From: Rothia similimucilaginosa
GTDB lineage: Bacteria; Actinomycetota; Actinomycetes; Actinomycetales; Micrococcaceae
Assembly: GCF_029850875.1 (NCBI RefSeq)
Contig: NZ_JAOVAM010000001.1
Span: forward strand, 186,001 to 250,000
Direction of reading: 5' to 3'
DNA: 64,000 nt
Shown in pieces: positions 28,686 to 38,581 of this stretch; positions within the stretch are counted from its first letter, which is position 1, and every line of letters begins with the position of its first letter. A program made the translations under genes and the position numbers. The notes beneath the pieces are model-generated. The model was not told the DNA's origin. It searched no databases and worked only from the letters and a program-made list of their open reading frames with translations.

Positions 28686-29348
28686 TTAGCGCATCATATT
28701 CATAATGACCTCAAAGAAGCGGATCACAATAATGCCGAAAATCAGGATCAGCCACAGGCTAACCGCAAACCAGGACCAGCCGCGAGCGCTCTCACACATC
28801 GACTGCGACGCCGGAATAACACCCGCCGAAATATTGCGGACCGTGGTCTTCACAAAAAGCATGATGGTCATAATCCACACGATCATACAGAACAGGCACA
28901 GAGCGTTAATCTGGAAGGTCGTCTGGTACCACAGCCACATAGTGAACGCGGTCGCTGCAGCCAAACCAATGTTCATGCACACCCAGAACCACTTCTTGAA
29001 CTGTGCACCCGCCATCATCGCGCCGCCGATAGTCACTACAATCGAGAAGCCCACCATGCCAATGAACGGGTTCGGGAAGCCGAAAGCTTCCGCCTGCGGC
29101 GAGCGCATCACCGTGCCGCAGCTGAGCAGGGCGTTGATATCGCAGACCGTTGAGTGGCCGGCATCAATGTAAATCTGCAGGCGCTCATACACCAGAATCG
29201 CTGAAGAAATGAGTGCAATCAGGCCGGCACCAACCAGCCAGAATCCGAGCTGTCGGTCTGAGTAGCTGCCCGGGGTTCCCGCGTGCCCGTGTTGCGCTTC
29301 TTTTTCAGCGTGGGTGGGCTCGGTAGTACTCGATGCGGCAGTACTCAT
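28686..29348 (-). CDS. Vitamin K epoxide reductase family protein
   Basis: A 220-residue membrane protein that, in bacteria, reoxidises DsbA-like proteins using quinone and so drives disulfide formation in exported proteins. About five membrane helices are visible. The loop cysteine pair lies in STVCDINALLSCGTVM and the quinone-side pair is C-L-F-C in NALCLFCMIVW, as in actinobacterial VKOR. A His-containing soluble N-terminus of about 30 residues precedes helix 1. AAAGGAG upstream of the ATG. No DsbA partner is next to it; the two DsbA-superfamily proteins of this window look cytoplasmic. Confidence 0.92.
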   Translation of the reverse strand: MSTAASSTTEPTHAEKEAQHGHAGTPGSYSDRQLGFWLVGAGLIALISSAILVYERLQIYIDAGHSTVCDINALLSCGTVMRSPQAEAFGFPNPFIGMVGFSIVVTIGGAMMAGAQFKKWFWVCMNIGLAAATAFTMWLWYQTTFQINALCLFCMIVWIMTIMLFVKTTVRNISAGVIPASQSMCESARGWSWFAVSLWLILIFGIIVIRFFEVIMNMMR

Positions 29349-29843
29349 ACGACTCCTTTAGATAGTGTTTTACGGTGGTACGTTCACGGCAGTACCGTCT
29401 TAGCTCTGCCAGAAAAATTGGGGTGTTCGGGCGCCTGGCAATCTTCAAGCCGACAGGCACAGGGAGGGTTCGCTAGGTTCCTCTAGGAGGTTCCTGAAAG
29501 TCGCGCCCCCCCGCTTGTCAGGAGGTATTCACCGACGCGGCATAGCCAGCACCCCGGAAGCAGTACTCCATTTATCCTAGCCTCTCACATTGCCTCTCAC
29601 ATTGCTAAATAGCACGCCATTAGCTTTTACATTTCCCATATGACGCCTCACATCATGCAAATAGGCGCGTTTTTGTGACGTACCTTAAACCCAGAAAACC
29701 CCGGAAGGAGCCCGCAACGTAGCGGCGGGCGGAACCTTTCGGGGCATGGTGCGCATGTTTTCTAGGGCATTCGCCTCATCAACGCGCGGCGGCTCCCACG
29801 GCAACTACCGTGGAGCGCACAGACAGCACGTTAGGGCAGTGCG
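29349..29843. other. Gap between VKOR and TenA-like genes
   Basis: 495 bases. It has a tandem direct repeat of CCTCTCACATTG (two copies near 29581-29605), a strong terminator at 29699-29744, a CCACGG/CCGTGG dyad near 29791-29814 and a repeat of CGTTAGGGCAG next to the TenA-like stop. No gene seen. Confidence 0.5.
29699..29744 (-). terminator. Terminator downstream of the TenA-like gene
   Basis: A long imperfect stem, CCCCGG...GCCCGC paired with GCGGGC...CGGGG. It is 100 bases past the TenA-like stop. Confidence 0.6.
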
Positions 29844-30521
29844 TTAGGGCAGCGGGTGGGTGTACGACTCATCAAAGAACAGCTGCTCCAGCTCCACCGC
29901 GCGGCTAAAGAACTCACGGGCACGCTGCGCATCCGAGGGGCCCACACGGTCCAGTTCGCTGCGCAGGAAATCAACCAGCTCACGGAACTCCGGGTAGTCG
30001 TGCAGGGTAATCCACTCGTGGTGCACAAAAGAATCGGGGCGCTTGGTGGGAGCCTTTGACGCCCAATCCAGGTACAGGCCCTCGCAAACCACCAGCACCG
30101 ATAGAATCGCCGCGTAGCTGCCGCTTGCCGCAGCGTCCAGGAAGAGACGCTTAAAGCCGGTGGTCGCCTCTGTATCGGGTATGGATTCACGCTGATGCTC
30201 GGTCACGCCCAGAGTCTCAAAACAACGCAGGAAGTAGGTGTTCTCATCACCGGCAATTTCACCAGCAAACTGCGCCAACCGCAAGCGCCCAGAGAGAGTG
30301 TCAGCATTGGCGATTGCGCCACCAATCAGGGCGAGGAAGGTATCGAGGAAGCGGTAGTCCTGCACCAGGTACCCCGCCATAACCTGCGGGGCAATCGTGC
30401 CCTCAAAAAGTTCAGTCACAAAGCGGTGATTCGTGGCGGAAAGCCAGGTATCAATGTTTTCCTGGCGCAACGTTTCAGTGAACGAATCAGTTCCATTCGC
30501 ATCAGCAAAGGGCGCGGACAT
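29844..30521 (-). CDS. TenA family protein (thiaminase II-like)
   Basis: A 225-residue all-helical protein. TenA proteins hydrolyse the thiamine degradation product aminopyrimidine to salvage HMP. Visible landmarks are YLVQDYRFLDTF (about 51-62), GEIAGDENTYF, and CEGLYLDWASKAP (about 146-157), where a Glu/Tyr/Trp pattern as in TenA_E proteins sits beside a cysteine. The start at 30521 (MSAPFADANG) follows AAAGG; the longer frame upstream is not supported. I looked for a TPP riboswitch upstream and found none, and no other thiamine gene is nearby, so the physiological role is uncertain. Confidence 0.82.
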   Translation of the reverse strand: MSAPFADANGTDSFTETLRQENIDTWLSATNHRFVTELFEGTIAPQVMAGYLVQDYRFLDTFLALIGGAIANADTLSGRLRLAQFAGEIAGDENTYFLRCFETLGVTEHQRESIPDTEATTGFKRLFLDAAASGSYAAILSVLVVCEGLYLDWASKAPTKRPDSFVHHEWITLHDYPEFRELVDFLRSELDRVGPSDAQRAREFFSRAVELEQLFFDESYTHPLP

Positions 30522-30906
30522 AAGAGTTGCCTTTCGAGATAATGCATACCGTCGCTGGTATACGCATATATGCGGGTTTAGTTGGTGCAGCCTCAGACAA
30601 TGGGGCCGGTGCCTCAGTGAATATAGCACCGGGATACCACGGTGTGCCCGGTTTTTGTACCCCCGGCACCCGAAAATTTTCGTTCTTTTCGTTTTTGGGG
30701 TGGATGAGGGCTCTTAGGTTTCAGGCATGAAGCTACTCTTTTTCTCCCAAATACAAAACGGGCCGCAAAAACAGCACACAAAAAAGGCAGGGCGCAATTC
30801 CTCTAGCCGGTCAATACTAGCTCAGCAGCCAAAAGAACCAGCTCAGCCAGTAAAACCAGCCAGAGAACGGCACCCCGCCTCATGTCGATGACCTCAACAG
30901 GTCAAT
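30522..30906. other. Gap upstream of the TenA-like gene
   Basis: 385 bases. Minus-strand dyads CCGGTGC/GCACCGG (about 30604-30632) and GTGCCGG/CCGGGCAC could be leader hairpins or folC-side terminator elements. The conserved TPP-riboswitch sequences are absent. No gene. Confidence 0.4.
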
Positions 30907-32577
30907 TTAGTGATCCGCATCGTCCTCGGAATCATCACCACCGAAGAAATCATCGGTGTACGAGTCACCCAGCGGCAGGCCCAGCGAATCCTCCAGCGAA
31001 GAACCCGCCGCAGACTCGCCGCCCAGCTCAGCCATGATGCCGTCCAGCAGCTCATCCGGCTCAGCAGAGGCAGCCGCAGCCGCCGCGGCAGCCAGAGTCG
31101 AAGCCGACGCCGCGCCCACAGAACCCGCATAAGCGCCCTCGGCACCCAGCTCATCCGGCAGCTCCTCAGCCTCAGCGCCGGGGGTCTTTGCCTCCTCGTG
31201 TGCCGCCAGCAGGGTACGCGCCTCACCGATGACCGTAATCGAGCCGGTAATCAGCACGCCCGCCGACTCCTGCTCAAAGAGGGCGTTCTCCATGGCGGTG
31301 GCAATCGCCTCATCCAAGTGTTCAAACACCTCGATCGAGCCTTCATCCAGTCCCGCATCCAATGCCAGCTCGTGCAGACGCTCCGGTGCAATCGCACGCG
31401 GCGAATCCGACGCCGCCAAGTACAGGCGGAAAGTGCCATCAGAAGCATCCACGTACTCTTCGCGCATGGTCTCGAACATACCCAGAGCGTCCTTCTCGCC
31501 CAAAATTCCGACCACGGAATGCAGATGCGACAGCTTGAACGCCTCAGTCAGCGCAGCCGCGGAAGCACGCACACCGTGCGGGTTGTGGCCCGCATCCAGG
31601 ATGGTCAACGGCTCGGTGCGCACAACCTCCAGACGGCCCGGCGAACGCACCGTCTCCAACGCGGTACGGACCACGTCCTCGGGCAGCTGACGCCGACCGC
31701 CGAAGAACGCCTCCACAGCGGCGAGAGCCACCACGGCGTTCTGCGCCTGATGCGCACCGTGCAGGGACAGCGGCACATCCGGGTACTCGCCAGCCAGGCC
31801 GCGCAGGGTCAGCAGCTGACCGCCGACCGCAAGCTCACGGGAGACAATGCCGAACTCCACCCCCTCGAAGGCGAAGGATGCTTCCTTCTCCCGGGCAGAG
31901 GCGAGCAGCACATCCGCCGCTTCCGGGTCCTGGGCGGCAGAAACTAGGAAGCCACCGGGCTTGATAATGCCAGACTTTTCAGTTGCGATCTCGGCGAGGG
32001 TTTCACCGAGCATATCGGTGTGGTCCAGGCCGATCGGGGTGACCACAGAAACCACGCCGTCGGCAACGTTTGTGGAGTCCCAGGTACCGCCGATACCGAC
32101 TTCAAGCACCACCACGTCCACCGGCTCGTCCGCGAAAATCGCGAAGGCAAGCACGGTAATGGACTCGAAGAAAGTCAGGGCGGGCTCGCCGCGGGAGGTC
32201 ATCTCCGCGTCCACAATCTGCAGGTAGGGGGCGATTTCATCCCAAATGCGCACGAAGGTGGTATCCGGTACGGGCGCGCCGTTAATGCAGATACGTTCGG
32301 TGACGCTTTCGAGGTGCGGACTGGTAAAGCGGCCCACGTGCAGGTCGTGGCCGAGCAACAGGGCCTCAATCATGCGGGCGGTGCTGGTCTTGCCGTTCGT
32401 GCCGGTGATGTGGATGACCGGCGCGGCACGGTGCACGTCGCCGAGGATTTCGACGGCGCGCGCCACGGCGTCCAGGCGCGGCGCCATCTTGTTTTCGGGT
32501 GCTCGCGCCAGCAGTTCACCGTAGACCCGCTCCACGCCCTCGGGGTCGGGAATTGCGGGGTAATTCTTCTCGCTCAT
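30907..32577 (-). CDS. folC: Folylpolyglutamate synthase/dihydrofolate synthase
   Basis: A 556-residue Mur-ligase-type enzyme that adds glutamates to folates. P-loop HITGTNGKTS at about 58-67, then RFTSPHLESVTERI, EVGIGGTWDSTN and ILDAGHNPHG are family blocks. The catalytic part ends near residue 450 (ITGSITVIGEARTLL). The remaining 100 residues are unusual: an Ala-rich stretch, then an acidic tail (FFGGDDSEDDADH). The start at 32577 (MSEKNYPA) has GAGGAG at five bases. It is 116 bases after ileS, with a terminator-like stem between them. Confidence 0.94.
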   Translation of the reverse strand: MSEKNYPAIPDPEGVERVYGELLARAPENKMAPRLDAVARAVEILGDVHRAAPVIHITGTNGKTSTARMIEALLLGHDLHVGRFTSPHLESVTERICINGAPVPDTTFVRIWDEIAPYLQIVDAEMTSRGEPALTFFESITVLAFAIFADEPVDVVVLEVGIGGTWDSTNVADGVVSVVTPIGLDHTDMLGETLAEIATEKSGIIKPGGFLVSAAQDPEAADVLLASAREKEASFAFEGVEFGIVSRELAVGGQLLTLRGLAGEYPDVPLSLHGAHQAQNAVVALAAVEAFFGGRRQLPEDVVRTALETVRSPGRLEVVRTEPLTILDAGHNPHGVRASAAALTEAFKLSHLHSVVGILGEKDALGMFETMREEYVDASDGTFRLYLAASDSPRAIAPERLHELALDAGLDEGSIEVFEHLDEAIATAMENALFEQESAGVLITGSITVIGEARTLLAAHEEAKTPGAEAEELPDELGAEGAYAGSVGAASASTLAAAAAAAASAEPDELLDGIMAELGGESAAGSSLEDSLGLPLGDSYTDDFFGGDDSEDDADH

Positions 32578-32640
32578 TGTTCTCCTCACTGGGATAGCCG
32601 GTCGGTGCCGGCAGGTGGCCCGCCGTGTGGCGGGATAGAC

Positions 32641-32680
32641 GACGGGCCGCCCCGCCCAATAAAGGGGCGAGACGGCCGTA
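32641..32680 (-). terminator. Stem-loop between ileS and folC
   Basis: GGGCCGCCCCG pairs imperfectly with CGGGGCG..GGCC-type sequence around an AATAAA loop, just past the ileS stop. It may uncouple folC from T-box-controlled ileS. Confidence 0.55.
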
Positions 32681-32693
32681 CGGTTCAGGCGTT

Positions 32694-35600
32694 TTATGCC
32701 TTGGCTACGCTAATGCTCAGCTCGGCTGCTTCGCTCAGCTGCAGGGACACGGCGAGGGTTTCGCCGGTCACCAGTGCTTCGTTGGCGCGCAGAGCTGCCA
32801 GAGTTTCCTCCGGCGCCGCGATGTTCAGGTTGATGCGGTCCGAAACGTTCAGGTCGGCGTCCTTACGTGCCTGCTGAATAGCGCGGATAGTGTCGCGGGC
32901 GATGCCCTCGGCAACCAGCTCGTCGGTCAGCTCAATGTTGAGGACCAGGAAGCCGCCGGGCAGAACCGCAGCCGCAGTATGCTCAGCACCCTCAGCATCA
33001 GCGGCAACCACGGTTGCCAGCTCGTATTCGCCCTCTTCCAGAGCCAGGCCGCCGTCCAGAGCTGCCACGCCGACTAGGACAGTGCCGTCCTCGGTCACGG
33101 CCCAGTCACCGGACTTGGACGCCTTAATAGCAACCTGCACCTGCTTGCCCAGGCGCGGACCTGCCGCACGTGCGTTGACCTTCAGCTGCTGGGAGATGCC
33201 GTAATCGGCGGGGTCGACGGTGTCGGCGCTGACCAGCTCCACCTGGCGCAGGTTCAGCTCGTCCTCAACGATGTTCGCAAAGTACTCCGCGCCCTTCTCG
33301 CCGAATGCGGTACCCAGGGCAGCGAACTGCTCGGGTGCGATTGCCACGGTCATCTTCTGCAGCGGCTGACGCACACGGATCTTCTTTTCCTTACGCAGTG
33401 CCGAACCGGCGGAGCAGACCTCACGCACGGTCTGCATGAGAGCCAGCAGGTTGGACTCGTCAGCGAAAGCAGATGCCTCGGGCCAGTCAGCCAGGTGCAC
33501 GGAGCGTTCACCGGTGAGGCCGCGGTAGATTTCCTCACTGCTGAGCGGCAGCAGGGACGCAGCAACCTTCGACACGGTCACCAGTGCGGTGTAGAGGGTG
33601 TCGAATGCGTCGGTGTCTTCGTTGAAGAAGCGCTCGCGGGAGCGGCGCACGTACCAGTTGGTCAGTGCGTCGGCGTACTGGCGCAGGGATTCACAGGCGT
33701 TCCAGATGTCGTAGGAGTCCATCGCTGCGGTGACCTGCTCGATGAGTTCGCGGGTCTTGCCGAGGATGAAGCGGTCCATCACGTGCTGTGAGTCGTACTT
33801 GAGCTTCGCGCTGTAGCCTTCGCCGTTGTTGGCGGCGTTAGCGTACAGGGCGAAGAAGTGGTAGACGTTCCACAGCGGCAACATGACCTGGCGAACACCT
33901 TCACGGATACCCTGCTCGGTCACGATCAGGTTGCCGCCGCGCAGGATCGGGGAGGACATCAGGAACCAGCGCATCGCGTCGGAGCCGTCGCGGTCGAGGA
34001 CCTCGGAGACATCCGGGTAGTTGCGCAGGGACTTGGACATCTTCTGACCGTCCGAGCCAAGCACAATACCGTGGCTGATGACGTTCTTGAACGCGGGGCG
34101 GTCGAAGAGTGCGGTCGCCAGGACGTGCAACACGTAGAACCAACCGCGGGTCTGGCCGATGTACTCGACGATGAAGTCTGCCGGGTAGTGGTTCTCGAAC
34201 CATTCCTGGTTCTCGAAGGGGTAGTGCACCTGTGCGTAGGGCATGGAACCGGAGTCGAACCAGACGTCAAGCACATCTTCCACGCGGCGCATGGTGGACT
34301 TGCCGGTCGGGTCATCCGGGTTCGGGCGGGTCAGCTCGTCGATGTACGGGCGGTGCAGGTCGGGTTCGCCGTCCTTGTTCAGGGGCAGGCGACCGAAGTC
34401 TGCCTTGAGCTCTTCGAGGGAGCCGTACACGTCCATGCGGGGGTAGTTCGGGTCGTCCGAAACCCACACGGGAATCGGGGAGCCCCAGAAGCGGTTACGG
34501 GAGATGGACCAGTCGCGCGCGTTCTCAACCCACTTGCCGAACTGGCCGTACTTCACGTTTTCCGGAATCCAGTTGATCTGCTTGTTCAGCTCGTACATGC
34601 GGTCCTTGAAGTCGGTGACCTTCACGTACCAGGAGGTGATTGCACGGTAAATGAGCGGGGTCCGGCAGCGCCAGCAGTGCGGGTAGGAGTGCACGTAGGA
34701 CTTCTCGCGGATTAGCACGTCATCTGCCTTGAGGGCGTTGATGATGGTGCGGTTCGCGTCGAATGCCTGCACGCCTGCAATCTCAGCCAGGGCGGTGGCA
34801 CCGGAGGCGGTGGGCTCGGCGAAGAGGTTCAGGAACTTTGCGCCTTCGTCGAGGGAGAGAATCACGGGGATGCCGTAGCCTTCACAGACTTTCTGGTCGT
34901 CTTCACCGTAGGCGGGTGCTTGGTGGACGATGCCGGTACCGTCACCGGTGGTGACGTAGTCGGCGACGAGGATCTGCCAGGAGGTTTCGGTGCCCCACTT
35001 TTCGGTATCTGCGAAGTAGTCCCACAGCGGGGTGTAGCGCACATGCTCGAGCTGGGAGCCGGTATAGCGTGCGGTGACGGCTGCGGCTGCGTCCTTTTCG
35101 GGCTGGTCGCCTTCGTAGTCGAGGTCCTTAGCGTAGGAGCCAAGCAGCTCGGAGGCGATCAGGAAGGAGCGGCCCTCGAACTTGCCTGCACCGGGCACGA
35201 CGGAGTATTCAATCTCGGGTCCGACAGCGAGCGCCTGGTTGGTGGGCAGGGTCCAGGGGGTGGTGGTCCATGCGAGTGCTTCGACGCCGTCGAGTTCTGC
35301 GGCGACCTTCTCGTCAGCACCGAGGGCGGTGTCTGCGGTGAGACGGAATGAGACGGTGACGGTCTGGTCCTGGCGGTCCTTGTACACGTCGTCGTCCATG
35401 CGCAGCTCGTGATTGGAGAGAGGGGTCTCGTCCTTCCAGCAGTAGGGCAGCACGCGGAAGCCCTGGTAGGTCAGGCCCTTGTCATAGAGGCGCTTGAACG
35501 CCCAGATGACGGACTCCATGTACTCGACGTTCAGGGTCTTGTAGTCGTTTTCGAAGTCGACCCAGCGTGCCTGGCGTGTGACGTACTTTTCCCACTCGTT

Positions 35601-36035
35601 GGTGTACTTGAGCACGGATGCGCGGGCAGCATCGTTGAAGTTGTCGATGCCCATTTCGAGGATTTCGCGCTTATCGGTCATGCCGAGTTGCTTCATTGCC
35701 TCGAGTTCTGCGGGCAGGCCGTGGGTATCCCAGCCGAAGCGGCGTTCTACCTTGTGGCCGCGCTGAGTCTGGTAGCGTGCGACGAGGTCCTTAGCGTAGC
35801 CAGTGAGCAGGTGGCCGTAGTGGGGCAGGCCGTTAGCGAAGGGAGGGCCGTCGTAGAAGACGAATTCGTTTTCGCCGTTTTCGCCTGCGGGGCGGTTCTC
35901 GACGGATGCGGAGAAGGTGTTGTCCTTCTTCCAGTAGTCGAGGACTGCCTCTTCAAGTGCGGGGAACTTGGGCGATGCGGTGACGCCGCTTCCTGCGGCT
36001 TCGAAGGCGCTCGCCTTGGGGTATACATGGGACAT
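32694..36035 (-). CDS. ileS: Isoleucyl-tRNA synthetase
   Basis: An 1113-residue class I synthetase charging tRNA-Ile. The HIGH-type motif is H72-Y-G-H75 in [11 protein letters not shown], and KMSKSLRNY lies near residue 664. The eukaryote-like subtype is suggested by its size, [18 protein letters not shown] and the C-terminal extension beyond the anticodon-binding domain. Such IleS forms are often mupirocin-insensitive, which I infer from subtype only. Start ATG at 36033-36035; the nearest AAGGG is about twelve bases upstream. The upstream region carries a T-box leader. Confidence 0.96.
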   Translation of the reverse strand: MSHVYPKASAFEAAGSGVTASPKFPALEEAVLDYWKKDNTFSASVENRPAGENGENEFVFYDGPPFANGLPHYGHLLTGYAKDLVARYQTQRGHKVERRFGWDTHGLPAELEAMKQLGMTDKREILEMGIDNFNDAARASVLKYTNEWEKYVTRQARWVDFENDYKTLNVEYMESVIWAFKRLYDKGLTYQGFRVLPYCWKDETPLSNHELRMDDDVYKDRQDQTVTVSFRLTADTALGADEKVAAELDGVEALAWTTTPWTLPTNQALAVGPEIEYSVVPGAGKFEGRSFLIASELLGSYAKDLDYEGDQPEKDAAAAVTARYTGSQLEHVRYTPLWDYFADTEKWGTETSWQILVADYVTTGDGTGIVHQAPAYGEDDQKVCEGYGIPVILSLDEGAKFLNLFAEPTASGATALAEIAGVQAFDANRTIINALKADDVLIREKSYVHSYPHCWRCRTPLIYRAITSWYVKVTDFKDRMYELNKQINWIPENVKYGQFGKWVENARDWSISRNRFWGSPIPVWVSDDPNYPRMDVYGSLEELKADFGRLPLNKDGEPDLHRPYIDELTRPNPDDPTGKSTMRRVEDVLDVWFDSGSMPYAQVHYPFENQEWFENHYPADFIVEYIGQTRGWFYVLHVLATALFDRPAFKNVISHGIVLGSDGQKMSKSLRNYPDVSEVLDRDGSDAMRWFLMSSPILRGGNLIVTEQGIREGVRQVMLPLWNVYHFFALYANAANNGEGYSAKLKYDSQHVMDRFILGKTRELIEQVTAAMDSYDIWNACESLRQYADALTNWYVRRSRERFFNEDTDAFDTLYTALVTVSKVAASLLPLSSEEIYRGLTGERSVHLADWPEASAFADESNLLALMQTVREVCSAGSALRKEKKIRVRQPLQKMTVAIAPEQFAALGTAFGEKGAEYFANIVEDELNLRQVELVSADTVDPADYGISQQLKVNARAAGPRLGKQVQVAIKASKSGDWAVTEDGTVLVGVAALDGGLALEEGEYELATVVAADAEGAEHTAAAVLPGGFLVLNIELTDELVAEGIARDTIRAIQQARKDADLNVSDRINLNIAAPEETLAALRANEALVTGETLAVSLQLSEAAELSISVAKA

Positions 36036-36485
36036 GTGTTTGTGCGCCCTTATCTGTTGTTCTCAACGCTGAGAGGTTGGGGCGACAGGGTACGTTGGCA
36101 CTCGTCGTCCGCGCCCTTTCAGCGGGTGAGGATTGACATGACGGGTGCAAGGACGCCTGGGCATCGCTGACTGATCCGGGCTGTGCCGGGGCAGGATGCG
36201 GCGCGGTACCACCTTGCTTACTGATTTAACAGCTCAACGCACCGAACCCTCCCGGGGCTACGGGGTGCCACGGCTCATGACCGCGATACCTAGCCACCGG
36301 AAGAGCGGCGCGTTGGGCGGGTATCAGTCGCTTATTACAGCTATATCGGGCTTAACCGTCCGGTTCTACTGGGACTACATCTCTTCCGCTAAGACACCCT
36401 CGCCGCAGCGATTGGCGGGTGTCCGCAGGTGCGGTCCGTTCTTCCGAATTGCTCGCCGGTGATGGCCGGGTCGTTGCAAACACTA
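36036..36485 (-). promoter_or_regulatory. T-box leader of ileS
   Basis: A T-box RNA senses uncharged tRNA through a codon-like specifier and its acceptor end. The minus strand carries the hallmark AAGGTGGTACCGCGC at 36201-36215 (TGGTACCGCG core). Candidate Ile specifiers are ATC at 36287-36285, in a hairpin closed by GGCT/AGCC, and AATC in a strong hairpin closed by GACACCC/GGGTGTC at about 36390-36425. Downstream, GGGCGCGG near 36115 can pair with CCGCGCC of the T-box, and CGCCC near 36083 can pair with GGGCG at the ribosome-binding site, so control could act on translation. A promoter-like TTGCAT and TAAACT lie just upstream (near 36515-36490). Confidence 0.85.
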
Positions 36486-37330
36486 ATAGTTTATGTGGCT
36501 TTTGTGTCTGTATGCAACCCCACGGGGTGTGGGTTTGAACAGCACTTTTCTAATGTACCGATACTGAAGGTGTAAAACAGAATGGTTCTTCGTTCGGCGA
36601 TATCTAGAGCGAGTAGGGGGCTTAAGGGGGCTCGACTCACCCCACACTCGGGCGTGTTTAAGGATGTATGTTTTTACATTCCTCAAGTGTTGCTTTAAGT
36701 GGGTTTTGATTTTTTTAAGGGAACCTGCAGAATTAGTGCCGGTACAACCACAAGATATAGGGTGAACACCGATGTAATTCCACTAGATATTCACCCCTAT
36801 AAGTTTCCACACCCTCGATATCCCGTGTGGGAACCCGTTTTCCTGGATTATTCAGCAGTGCATAGCGGGTGAATAGAGTGCATATTTGGGGATTATTGAG
36901 CAGGTTTTCCCCTTATTGAATCGGGTATTTCTTCTGGACTATTGAAGACTTCCTTAGGGTAAGAAGGCTGAACCAACCACCCTCCGCTCCCCCATCTTTT
37001 GGAAATGCTGAAGTGCAGTTCTTTTATTTTTCAAGTCATAAATATGACTGAAATCACTTAGCTCGACATGCATGTAACCCCCTCGCTGAGTAGTCGCCTC
37101 TATCAAATAGCCCCTCACCAACAGGGAGTAGCCGTAATACTTTACAGTAACTGACATCTTGAGTGTCCCATAGGCTCCCAGAGATTACTAAGATTCTTTT
37201 TCGTGCATTTTGAGCTCAAAATAATCTAAAATGAATCATGCAACAGATCAATGGCGATTCGGTAGTATCTACCCTCTCAGCGGGGGCATGACCACAGCAG
37301 TTTCACCAGTACCCCTCGCCCACGACATGA
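36486..37330. other. AT-rich intergenic region upstream of the ileS leader
   Basis: About 0.85 kb with base composition unlike the genome average. It holds the ileS promoter at one end and a weak 67-codon minus-strand frame (36954-37157). I see no known element. Next to it lies the decayed lipoprotein locus, so this could be old foreign or eroding sequence. Confidence 0.45.
36954..37157 (-). CDS. Possible small protein, low confidence
   Basis: A 67-codon open frame starting with ATG (MSVTVKYYGYSLLVRGYLIE). It is balanced in composition, but it has no clear ribosome-binding site, no recognisable domain and AT-rich codons. It may be a fragment of a foreign gene or chance. Listed only because the surrounding 0.8 kb is otherwise empty. 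Confidence 0.25.
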   Translation of the reverse strand: MSVTVKYYGYSLLVRGYLIEATTQRGGYMHVELSDFSHIYDLKNKRTALQHFQKMGERRVVGSAFLP

Positions 37331-37873
37331 GGTACACCCGAGGTCACTTCCGGACCTCACCGTGAGGAACCGACCTTTCAGGGTGTCTACGAGACGTTGC
37401 ACGCCTACTACAGCGCTCAGATTGCCACACTCAAGGACGGACGCTACATAGACCAGACGAATGATTTGACCTACCCGGCTGATAAGCGTGCCAGTGATGA
37501 GGTCAAAGTATTCAAGGAACTGCACGAGAAGAATGGCTGGTACATGAAATTCACGTGCAGCATTGTCATGCAGAACACCGAACCGGACAGTGCCTTGAAA
37601 AACGGTGACGGCTACGTAGAAATCGTGATGGACGCCGAGTATTCTGCCGCTGCCATTCATCAGCCGGATGGCACCGAGCGCAAGGTTCCGGCGATTACTC
37701 AGGTATTCGTTTCGCACGTGATGCTCTACACCGAAGGTAAGTGGTGGCGCATTAGCAACGACTACCTGAGTGAGCGTTTTATCGGAGGCAAGGGCTCTTC
37801 TGGCTCCGGAGAATCCAGCTCTACCGGTTCGAGTGGTTCTTCGTCCTCGGGTCGCGGCTCCACTAAGGTCTAA
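37331..37873 (+). pseudogene. C-terminal part of a secreted/lipoprotein gene, start lost
   Basis: An open frame of about 180 codons whose composition is clearly protein-like: FQGVYETLHAYYSAQI, NGWYMKFTCSIVMQN, FVSHVMLYTEGKWWRISNDY, then a Ser/Gly tail. It begins right after a TGA with no ATG or GTG until a TTG at 37397, which would cut into the domain, and no signal peptide is in frame. The domain resembles small NTF2-like extracellular domains of actinobacterial lipoproteins, by feel only. I judge it to be a gene that lost its signal peptide, or one with an N-terminal frameshift. Confidence 0.6.
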
Positions 37874-38063
37874 TGAAGCTTTAAACCAATCTTCTATAGT
37901 AAAAAATGGATACTTCATACCGCCGCAATTTGCGCTCCGACACACCCGTATCCCGGTACCTCCTTTGTACTGCACACCATACAGAACGATGAGACGGATT
38001 CTTTCGTACGCATCACAGCGTTGTGAAGTGCGCTACCTCAATCAACCATTTTCAGGAAATACC

Positions 38064-38341
38064 ATGTGCTTCCGGTCGAGCGCACACGCCAGCTTCTCTG
38101 CTAACGACCGAAACGGATTGACCCGCTGCACTGTTCTTTTTGGTGGTCTGACCGCCTGTGCTTTGGCTCTAGCAGGATGCGCTTTCAATAAGGATATTCC
38201 ACCCCACCGGTACCGGTGATACTTTCTCCGGCTCCCCGAGCGCCTCCGCTTCCCTCTCAGCTTCGGCTTCGCCTTCTGAGTCTGCCTCGGCTTCGGCAAG
38301 CAATTCCAGTGGCTCCGGTAGCAGCAACGAATTCAAGATAT
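38064..38341 (+). pseudogene. Short lipoprotein gene with a one-base frameshift
   Basis: ATG at 38064 follows AGGA at six bases. The first frame encodes a signal peptide and lipobox (FGGLTACALALAGC), then stops early at 38217-38219. Removing one C from the run at 38202-38205 restores IPPTGTGDTFSGSPSASASL and a Ser/Ala-rich linker through SNEFKI and a TAG at 38339-38341, about 92 residues in all. This could be a true pseudogene, a contingency (slippage) locus or a base-calling error. The restored product has no folded domain, and the matching domain-like piece lies upstream at 37331-37873, as if two tandem lipoprotein genes had each lost one part. Confidence 0.7.
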
Positions 38342-38364
38342 AGGCTCTGAGAGCAACGCCCCCG

Positions 38365-38408
38365 ACGAAAGCGAGGCGAGTATCAGCTGATACCCGCCCC
38401 GCTTTCGT
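38365..38408 (+). terminator. Terminator of the lipoprotein locus
   Basis: A long stem: ACGAAAGCG.GGCG.GTATCA pairs with TGATAC.CGCC.CGCTTTCGT, followed by ATGTTTTTA. Confidence 0.85.
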
Positions 38409-38581
38409 ATGTTTTTATACCGCGGCGTTCCCGGCGCTACTGCACCTGCGAGCGCCTCAGTTACCCAACATCTAGCATCTGCACGCGCAACAATAACAGC
38501 AGGCACAGCAACAGCCCCGCTCCTTGGCAACTAGGAAAACTAAGGATGCGGGGCTGCGCAATACTATCTAGCGCACCGCCT

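Noticed and set aside
30522-30720. A TPP riboswitch upstream of the TenA-like gene
   Set aside because: The conserved CTGAGA and ACCTGATC..GG..AATGCC-type sequences are not there; a CTGAGG occurs, but without partners.
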